From Akkermansiaceae bacterium (lineage in GTDB: Bacteria > Verrucomicrobiota > Verrucomicrobiia > Verrucomicrobiales > Akkermansiaceae), in the NCBI GenBank assembly GCA_029253285.1, contig JAQWZU010000089.1, positions 1 through 32,359 on the forward strand: 32,359 nucleotides of DNA. Reading direction: 5' to 3'. The notes under the pieces are model-generated. The model had not been told where the DNA came from, made no database searches, and worked only from the letters and a program-made list of their open reading frames with translations. Shown in pieces: positions 16,580 to 23,900 of the stretch (positions within the stretch are counted from its first letter, which is position 1; each line of letters opens with the position of its first letter). Position numbers and translations under genes: made by a program.

Positions 16580-18718
16580 ATGAAATTTCTCCTGCCCTTT
16601 TTCTTTTCTCTCTCGTTGGCATTGGGCCAAACTCCCGAGGAACTCGACCGCACCCTCAAAAAACTTGCTCCCGACCTCGTTGCCTCCACTGTCGCCATCA
16701 TGGTCGGACAAGGGTCTGGTTCCGGCGTCATCGTGACTGCCGATGGCCTCGTCATCACGGCCGCCCATGTCACATCGACCCCCGGAGAACAAATGAGCGT
16801 CCTCCTCTCCGATGGCCGTGAGCTTCCCGCCACCAGCCTCGGCGTCGATCATACTACCGATGGTGCCCTACTCAAAATCAACTCCCCCGGACCATTCCCC
16901 TTCCGCCCCTACATCAAGGAAAAGACCTACGAAATCGGTGAATTTGCCATCGCCACCGGCCACCCCGGCGGACCAGTCGTCGGACGCCCCAGTCCGATCC
17001 GTCTCGGACGCATTATCGAAGCTGGCACAAAAAGCGGATTCAACGACGCCATCACCACCACCGCGACCGTGATCTCCGGGGATTCGGGCGGCCCGCTCTA
17101 CAATCTCAAAGGAGAAGTCATCGGCATCAACAGCAACATCGGCATGCCTTGGTCGGTAAATAAACACGTCCCCCTCCCCGCCATCGTCGAAAAATGGGAC
17201 GAGTTGATGAACAACGAAACCATCGGCGCAGCTCAATCAATGGCGCAGCAAACAGAATACTACTTCGACGAACCCTACGCTGGCCTGCGCGAAAAATTTG
17301 AAGCCGCTCTCGAAGAAAATTCCGGGGATCCCTTCGCTGCCGAACTCCTCAAACACCCCCGACTTCTTGACCCCCACCACATGCAGGACTTCCTCGACCG
17401 CGTCGTCACCGGGGAAAAAGAGGGGGAACCTGTCGAAGAAATCCCCAAAGCACCACACTTTGGATTCACTCTCGATCTGACAGCCCCCTCTCCCACAATT
17501 GCCTCCATCCAATCAGGTGGCCCGGCTGAAAAAGCAGGACTCGCTAAGGGTGACGTCATCACCAGCGCCAATAACCAGTCCGTCAAAAGCCCTATCAGCC
17601 TCGCACTAAAGCTCAAAGCCAAGACCCCGCTCACGCTCACCACCGCCAACAACAAAACAGCCACTCTTTCTCCTGAAGAAGTCCCCGCCCGACGCCACTT
17701 CCCACAACCTGTCGCCGGCCTCATCTCAATGATGATCACCAACGCCTCCGGTAAACAACCGGCCTCAATCCAGAAATCCAACCTCGAATTCCTCGCCTCA
17801 TTGAACGTGCTCCAGCAAGCATTTCAAAATTCCGTTCTCGAAATTAAACGCGGCGATAAAACCGTCATTCATGCCACCGTCGTGTCACCCACCGGACGCC
17901 TGGTCACCAAAGCATCCGAGCTTTCCAAGCCGGAAGAACTCCTCGCTCACTTCAAGGGGAAGACCTATCCCATCACCATCATCGGCACTGATAAGGCAAC
18001 CGACATCGCCTTGATCAGCATCAACGCCGACGGCCTGGTCTCCGTCCGATGGGAGGAGGACGAACCCTCCCCCGCCACTCTGGTTTTCTCCCCGCTTCCC
18101 GATGACATGGCTTATGGCGTCGTAACCCAACCTGCCCGTTCCGCTCCCAAGAAAGGATTTGAGAAGAACGTCTCCTCAAAAGAACCAAGCGCATACCTTG
18201 GTGTCAGTTTCTCGCCCGAAACCGCTTCCGCAATTATCTCGGGTGTCGACCTCGACAGCCCGGCTGATAAAATCGGGTTCCTCGAAGGCGACGAAGTAAT
18301 CAGGATGAATGGAAAATCCATCGACACTTCCGAGGAACTCGGCGAGGCCATCTCCAAACACGGACCCGGTGAGAAAATCACCATCATCGTTAAACGCGGC
18401 GATAAGGAAGTCACGCTCAAACCAATCCTCGATGTTCGTCAGGCCAAAGCCATCGGAACCTTTGACCGAACAGCCGCCCGCCGGGACGATTCGCTCTCTT
18501 CTCTGAGCGGACGGGGCGGAAAACTCAGCAAGCGTCGCGACGACTTCCCCCGCACGCTTTACCATGACGAGGTCTTAAAACCACAAAACTGCGGCGCTCC
18601 CCTGATCAATCGCAAAGGAGAAGTCGTGGGACTCAATATCGCCCGCGCCCTTCGCCATCGCAGCCTCGCCATCCCCGCGAAGACGGTCAACGAAGTGGCG
18701 AAGAAGCTGCGAAGGTGA
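16580..18718 (+). CDS. HtrA/DegP-like S1C serine protease with a second, Ser-Asp-Cys trypsin-like unit and two PDZ domains
   Basis: A 712-residue secreted protein (signal peptide about 1-17). Unit 1 has a complete catalytic triad: His63 ('ITAAHVT'), Asp94 ('TTDGALLK') and Ser169 ('SGDSGGPLYN'). PDZ 1 follows (about 300-360, 'GGPAEKAGLAKGDVITSANNQ'). Unit 2 resumes near 420: 'RLVTKASEL' puts Ser446 at the His position, Asp475 ('ATDIALI') is kept, and 'NCGAPL' puts Cys671 at the Ser position. PDZ 2 (about 537-617, 'SPADKIGFLEGDEVIRMNG') is inserted before that motif. Family knowledge: HtrA proteases degrade or chaperone misfolded envelope proteins. The gene is 3 bases from its pseudoprotease neighbour and lies in the Bat operon, so a shared envelope quality-control role is likely. 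There is no obvious Shine-Dalgarno sequence. Confidence 0.9.
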   Translation: MKFLLPFFFSLSLALGQTPEELDRTLKKLAPDLVASTVAIMVGQGSGSGVIVTADGLVITAAHVTSTPGEQMSVLLSDGRELPATSLGVDHTTDGALLKINSPGPFPFRPYIKEKTYEIGEFAIATGHPGGPVVGRPSPIRLGRIIEAGTKSGFNDAITTTATVISGDSGGPLYNLKGEVIGINSNIGMPWSVNKHVPLPAIVEKWDELMNNETIGAAQSMAQQTEYYFDEPYAGLREKFEAALEENSGDPFAAELLKHPRLLDPHHMQDFLDRVVTGEKEGEPVEEIPKAPHFGFTLDLTAPSPTIASIQSGGPAEKAGLAKGDVITSANNQSVKSPISLALKLKAKTPLTLTTANNKTATLSPEEVPARRHFPQPVAGLISMMITNASGKQPASIQKSNLEFLASLNVLQQAFQNSVLEIKRGDKTVIHATVVSPTGRLVTKASELSKPEELLAHFKGKTYPITIIGTDKATDIALISINADGLVSVRWEEDEPSPATLVFSPLPDDMAYGVVTQPARSAPKKGFEKNVSSKEPSAYLGVSFSPETASAIISGVDLDSPADKIGFLEGDEVIRMNGKSIDTSEELGEAISKHGPGEKITIIVKRGDKEVTLKPILDVRQAKAIGTFDRTAARRDDSLSSLSGRGGKLSKRRDDFPRTLYHDEVLKPQNCGAPLINRKGEVVGLNIARALRHRSLAIPAKTVNEVAKKLRR

Positions 18719-18723
18719 TCATG
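18711..18723 (+). promoter_or_regulatory. strong Shine-Dalgarno sequence deciding the beta-propeller start
   Basis: GAAGGTGATC directly precedes ATG 18721. GGTGATC is fully complementary to the 3' end of typical bacterial 16S rRNA. It overlaps the stop of the HtrA gene and favours ATG 18721 over the in-frame GTG at 18715. It is the clearest ribosome binding site on the plus strand of this window. Confidence 0.6.
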
Positions 18724-19917
18724 TTGAGAGTCCTTTTACTTCTCCCTGGTCTTTTAAGTGCCGCTCCCGAGTGGAGCGTCTGGCGCGGGCCGGCGAGTGA
18801 GGGGAACTACGACCACGAAACGACTTGGAAACACGACTGGCTGCCGACCGGACCAAAAACGCTTTGGCAGACCAAAGTCCACACCGGCTACTCGGGTATC
18901 GCAGTCAGTGAAGGGCGAGCCTACACTATCGGCAATTCCGAGGGCGAGGACCTCATTCAATGTCTCAACATCGATACCGGAAAAATCATCTGGAACGAAA
19001 AATATCCCCAGGATCTCGTGCCGAAATACAATCCCGGCGGGCCAAATGCCCCACCCATTATCGAGGGTAAATGGCTCTATACTCTCAGCAAGCAGGGCCT
19101 CGTTTCCTGCCTCGACAAAGCAACCGGGAACTCCAAGTGGCGTAACGATCTCGCCACGACTGCAAAGGCACCCATGCCAACATGGGGATTTGCCTCCTGT
19201 CCTGTGATCGTCGGGGAGCGGCTCTTCCTCAACGTCAACGAATCGGGTGTCGCGCTCGACAAGCAAACCGGGAAGCTCCTATGGAATTCTCCACCCTCCT
19301 CCTGCGGATACGCTGCGGCCGTCCCTTTCACCTGCCGCGACCAGAATGCCGTCGCGATCTTTGGTCACAAATCAATGCACGTCGTGTCCCAAGCCAGCGG
19401 CAAGGTTCTTTGGCAAGTGGATTGGCCCACCAAGTATGGCGAGAACTCCGCCGACCCGCTCATCATCGACAACAAACTGTATCTGTCCTCCTGGTGGGGC
19501 CAAGGAGCCGCTCTCTTCGACCCCAATAAAGACTCCGCCGAGCCGATTTGGACGAATAAGGAATTTCAAAACCACATCCAACCACCTGTTCTCTTCGAAG
19601 GTCATCTCTATGGCTTCGACGGCCCCGTTCACAAAAAGAAAATCAAAGGCTTCCTCCGTTGCGTCAATTTCGCCACCGGAAAAACCGTTTGGAGCAAACC
19701 CGACCTCAAGGGCTCCCTCATTCTCTCCAGTGGAAAACTTCTCATCCTCTCCAACGACGGCTCCATCATCGCGGCGAAGGCGCAAAGCGAAGGATACCGG
19801 GAACTAGCCCGTCATTCCGGACTTGGCAAACGCACCTGGAGTCCCCCTGTCCTTCATCAAGGCCGCCTTTACGTCCGCGATGCCGATGGCACCGCAACTT
19901 GTCTCGACCTGCGATAG
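18721..19917 (+). CDS. secreted PQQ-type beta-propeller protein
   Basis: 398 residues from ATG 18721. The signal peptide is short (about 1-15, 'LLLLPGLLSAAPEW'). The mature start 'WSVWRGPASEGNYDHET' is the 'W-RGP-G' opening common in PVC outer-membrane PQQ-like propeller proteins. Repeated blade motifs include 'CLNIDTGKIIWNEK', 'CLDKATGNSKWRND', 'ALDKQTGKLLWNS', 'VVSQASGKVLWQVD', 'CVNFATGKTVWSK' and a closing 'DADGTATCLDL'. The conserved Gly-Lys-x-x-Trp pattern fits the PQQ/BamB fold. No dehydrogenase catalytic residues are evident, so a scaffold or binding role is more likely than an enzyme. The gene starts 2 bases after the HtrA stop and is probably the last gene of the operon. Whether it acts with the Bat/HtrA proteins is inference from position. 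Confidence 0.87.
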   Translation: MLRVLLLLPGLLSAAPEWSVWRGPASEGNYDHETTWKHDWLPTGPKTLWQTKVHTGYSGIAVSEGRAYTIGNSEGEDLIQCLNIDTGKIIWNEKYPQDLVPKYNPGGPNAPPIIEGKWLYTLSKQGLVSCLDKATGNSKWRNDLATTAKAPMPTWGFASCPVIVGERLFLNVNESGVALDKQTGKLLWNSPPSSCGYAAAVPFTCRDQNAVAIFGHKSMHVVSQASGKVLWQVDWPTKYGENSADPLIIDNKLYLSSWWGQGAALFDPNKDSAEPIWTNKEFQNHIQPPVLFEGHLYGFDGPVHKKKIKGFLRCVNFATGKTVWSKPDLKGSLILSSGKLLILSNDGSIIAAKAQSEGYRELARHSGLGKRTWSPPVLHQGRLYVRDADGTATCLDLR

Positions 19918-19926
19918 CTACGAAGC

Positions 19927-19956
19927 TTGAAAAAACGACTCCGTGAACGATTTAAA
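19927..19956 (+). promoter_or_regulatory. candidate sigma70-like promoter upstream of the TIM-barrel gene
   Basis: TTGAAA (19927-19932), 18 bases, then TTTAAA (19951-19956): a 5/6 match to the -35 and 4/6 to the -10 consensus, about 25 bases before ATG 19982. It lies in the only sizeable gap after the nine-gene run, suggesting a separate transcription unit. Confidence 0.4.
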
Positions 19957-19981
19957 CACAAGGCTGCGTAAATTAATCCCA

Positions 19982-20770
19982 ATGTCTCTTCTCAAAATTT
20001 TTCTCTCCTTCTCTCTTCTTTCTTCTGCATTCGCCGAACCTTTTCAGCCCAGGTTCTACGCCTTTCAAAACGGGGTCAACTTCAAGAACCCCGCAGCCAC
20101 GCTCAAAGAGCTGGGCTTCGATGGCATCAGCCAGGTTCGAGCCCATCCCACCGGCTTGCCCAATCAAGTTCAGTCCTTCGAGACAGCCGGACTAAAAGTC
20201 CTCAGCATCTATCTCAACGTCAACGACAAGCCCATTGAGCCAGCCACCGTGCAAGCTCTCGCAAATCGTGACGCCCTCATTGAGCTCACCATCCAAAAAA
20301 TGAGCCCGATGACCGTCGAGGCTGTTCGTCGAACCGCGGCAATGGCGAAAAAATTAAAAATCAAAGTCGCTCTATATCCTCACCACGGGTTCGCCGTCGC
20401 CACCATGCCCCAAGCCATGGATCTCATCGAAAAAGTCAACCATCCTAATCTCGGTGTGATGTTCAACCTCTGCCATTTTCTCAAAAACGAGGATCCCAAG
20501 ACTCTCGAGACAACGCTTGAAAAAGCCGGCTCAAAACTCTTCGCCGTCAGCACATGCGGAGCTGATCTGAAGGGGGGAAACTGGAACCAACTGATTCAGA
20601 CCCTGGACAAAGGCGATTTCCCCCAGGAAAGGGTTTTCAAGGCCCTGAAGAGACTGAAATTCAGCGGCCCCGTCGGCTTGCAATGCTACGCAATTAAAGG
20701 CGACAAGTATAATAACCTCCAGAAATCCATGGGCGCCTGGAAGACGATTATCAGGAACTTGGACAAGTAA
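19982..20770 (+). CDS. secreted sugar phosphate isomerase/epimerase-like TIM-barrel protein
   Basis: 262 residues from ATG 19982, chosen over an in-frame GTG at 19943 because the Met is followed at once by a signal peptide ('LLKIFLSFSLLSSAFAEP'). The body reads as a xylose-isomerase-like TIM barrel: 'TLKELGFDGISQVRAH' (strand and helix 1), 'AGLKVLSIYLNVN', 'KLKIKVALYPHHGF', 'VNHPNLGVMFNLCHFLK' and 'FSGPVGLQCYAIKGD'. These are the usual spacings of the AP endonuclease 2/sugar isomerase fold. Cytoplasmic relatives bind a divalent metal through Glu, Asp and His residues; some positions are present (His in 'PHHGF' and 'CHFL'), but a full set cannot be confirmed by eye. A signal peptide on this family is frequent in PVC bacteria. 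Substrate unknown. Confidence 0.8.
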   Translation: MSLLKIFLSFSLLSSAFAEPFQPRFYAFQNGVNFKNPAATLKELGFDGISQVRAHPTGLPNQVQSFETAGLKVLSIYLNVNDKPIEPATVQALANRDALIELTIQKMSPMTVEAVRRTAAMAKKLKIKVALYPHHGFAVATMPQAMDLIEKVNHPNLGVMFNLCHFLKNEDPKTLETTLEKAGSKLFAVSTCGADLKGGNWNQLIQTLDKGDFPQERVFKALKRLKFSGPVGLQCYAIKGDKYNNLQKSMGAWKTIIRNLDK

Positions 20771-20982
20771 GCACTCCGGTCCTTCGTAGCTCAATTGCCC
20801 CTTTGGAGCACTCCATCAAAATCAATTTGCACAAAATCGCCCCATTTCATGAAGCCTTACTCCTTCTTATCTAGTGTTCATGGTCCAGATTTCATCAGTC
20901 CCATACAGCTACGATCTGGGGGATTAATAACCTGTTCATCTGGGATTTTTCCAGCTATGTGCTTTTCGAAGAAAGCAGTCTT
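20771..20982 (+). promoter_or_regulatory. intergenic leader upstream of the giant CotH protein gene
   Basis: A 212-base gap with no convincing ORF. CCAGAT (20885-20890) can pair with ATCTGG (20914-20919) across a 23-base loop, and CTGG/CCAG forms a small hairpin at about 20940-20955 just upstream of the gene. GCACTCC occurs twice (20771 and about 20808). The region must contain the promoter, but I cannot place -35/-10 boxes with confidence and recognise no riboswitch class. Confidence 0.3.
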
Positions 20983-23900
20983 ATGAAGTCCGCTCTGATC
21001 ATTCCATGCCTCTTCCTTCCCTTATTCAGCCAGGTTAGGATTAACGAGTTCATGGCTTCCAACGCCCGCTCGGTGCCTGACATCACCGATTTTGAGGACT
21101 ATCCCGACTGGATTGAGCTCCACAATCCCGGGGCCACCGCAGTCAACCTCGACGGCTATTTCCTAAGTGACAATCCCAACGACCGTTTCAAATGGGCCAT
21201 TCCGGCGGGTGCGTCCATTCCGGCCGGCGGCTATTTCATGATCATCGCTGACGGTCACGGCGCCGGCCCCGGCGAGAGCTTCCCTCGAGGATACTGGCCA
21301 TGGCGGAGCTTCGATACCGAAAAATACCACACCAATTTCAACCTCTCCTCCGATGGCGAATCTGTTGTGCTGACCCAGGCAGTTGGCGTCAACACCACAT
21401 CCTTTATCGGCGAAGGTGCCACTTGGAAGTATCTCGATGACGGCTCAGCCCAATCGACTCAATGGCGCGCCCGAACATACAACGACATCCCTTGGGCTTC
21501 CGGCCCCGCACCCCTCGGATACGACAATGGTCCCGCCACTGAAATTTCCTTCGGTCCAGATGAAAACGGAAAATACATCACGAGCTATTTTCGCCACACT
21601 TTCAATATCACCGACCCCTCGATCTACACTGGCCTGACCTTGAGATTGCTCGTCGACGATGGAGCGGTCGTGTATCTCAACGGCGAAGAATTGTTCCGCC
21701 AAAACATGCCCACCGGCACCATCGTTTCCAGCACCACTGCAGAAGACAGTATTAGCGGGAGTGATGAAACTGATTTCACCACCTATCAACTGCCTCCCTC
21801 ACATCTTATCTCCGGAGACAATGTCATTGCCGTCGAAGTTCACCAAAGTTCTGACAGTAGCAGCGATCTTGGATTCGATCTCTCTCTCGAATCCTCCTCA
21901 TTCACCAGCGTCAATACTCTCGATTCAATCACTTATGGCACCTCCGTCACCGACATCTCTTTCGGGCGGGACATAACAACGCCCACGATCTGGCAAGCCT
22001 ACGCCGAGCCCACTCCGGGAGCCGCCAACACCAGCAGTGTTGTCACCGACATTCGCCTGATCAGTTCAGACACTGACATTTCTCCGGCCGCAGGACTTTA
22101 CACCGCCCCTGAGAGCATTGTCCTGACTGCTACAGCCGGAAACATTCACTACACTCTCGACGGCAGCGACCCCAGCAGCAGTTCCCCGATCTACTCCGCA
22201 CCTATTGCAATTTCAACCACGACCATCGTGCGCGCCCGTGTTTTTGAATCAGGAAAAGTTCCCGGACCCATCGCCACCGCGACTTATCTCTATGGCGAAG
22301 TCTTCAACGGTCTTCCCATCGTTTCTGTTGTTGCCGATCCCAAAACTCTCTTCGGCGATGAAATCGGAATTTACGACAACGATCACGAGCCGATCTCTTC
22401 GGGGATGAACGAAGTCTACAAAGGCAAGGACGCACCCGGGCATGTCGAGTTTTTCCCACATGACAGCAGCGAAGGATTCGCCGTCAACGGCGGCATCCGC
22501 ATCGGTGGTGAAAACAACTGGGGCAGTCACGAACAAAAAGCGTTCAACATTTCCCTCCGTGGAAAATATGGCGACGACAACCTCAAGTATGACCTCTTCC
22601 CAGGCAGCGGGATTCCCAATCATACCGCCTTCACTCTCCGCGAAGGTGGCGACGACTGGGATGACGCCATGCTTCGCGACGGAATGTGGAATTCAATCGC
22701 CAAAGGTTATCTCAATGCCGAGACTACAAATTTCCGCCCTTCGGTTGTTTTCCTCAACGGCGAATATTGGGGCATCTACAACCTTCGCTCTCGCTGGACC
22801 GAAGAATGGCTCTTTGAAAAATACGGAGTCAGCGTTGGCGAATATGACCACGTAGGATACGGCCACTTCAACAGCAGCTCCACAACTCTGGGAGCGCAGG
22901 AAGGTGAAGTCACCGAGTGGCAGGAACTCCTCAATTTCATCGACGACAACGACATCAACACACCAGCAGGCTGGACCTTCGTGGAATCGCGCGTCGATCT
23001 CGATAGCTTCATCGACTTCATCGTCAGTGAGAGCTTTGCCAACAACACCAGTTGGGCCCACAACCGGGAGTTTTGGAAAGCCCACACTCCGGGAAGCCGC
23101 TGGAAGTGGTTCCTCCCCGACATGGATCGCACCTTCAAGATAGCCGACATCGGCGACAACGAATTCGATTCCATTCTCCGAAACGACGCCCTCCTTGATC
23201 GCATCAAGAATCAGCCTGAATTCCAGGCCCGTCTTGCTCAGCGATACGCCGCGCATATTTCTGCGACCTTCAATCCAACCCGTATTGCAAACATTGTCGA
23301 TACCCTCGGAGCTCTCATCACTCCGGAATTAGATCGGCACAAAGCCAAGTGGTCCGGAAGTATCGATGCTGCGGAACAGGCAACTGACCTCCAGGAAATC
23401 AAAGACTACGCCACCCAACGATCTACTGGAGTTCACGCCGAAATCTCTGCCGAACTCGGCATCGGCTCTGCAGTCGATATGACTCTCGTCGTCACCGGAT
23501 CGGGAACGGTTCATCTCGCCGGAGTTCCGGTGAATCCGGGCAATATTTCCATCTTTCCTAATCTTGATGCATCACTCCTCGCGGTCCCCGCACCTGGATT
23601 TCAATTCGATTCCTGGGCCGGTGTCAACGGCGACGCCTCCACGATTCTGAACACCTCGGGCGCGATCGCCATCACCGCGAACTTCATTCCCGCACCCGGC
23701 ACCGTCGTCGGAGGAACTCTCGCCTCCAACACCACCTTCAGTCTCGCGGGCTCTCCTTACTTCGTCGAAAGCGACCTCATTGTTCCCGGCGGCATCACTC
23801 TCACCGTCAACGCCGGGGTCAACATCAGCCTCAAGGATGAGCGCAACATCCGCGTCATTGGAACTCTCGACATTCAAGGCACCCTGGGGTCAGAAGTCAC

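Noticed and set aside
16430-18598. Calling the second HtrA units active cysteine proteases
   Set aside because: The Cys is at the nucleophile position, but the general-base His is replaced by Ser in both, so catalysis by the standard mechanism is not supported.
18715-18720. GTG start for the beta-propeller gene
   Set aside because: A strong SD sequence overlaps this codon and is placed for ATG 18721 instead.
20771-20982. Riboswitch upstream of the giant CotH gene
   Set aside because: Short pairings are present, but no conserved core of any riboswitch class I know could be matched.
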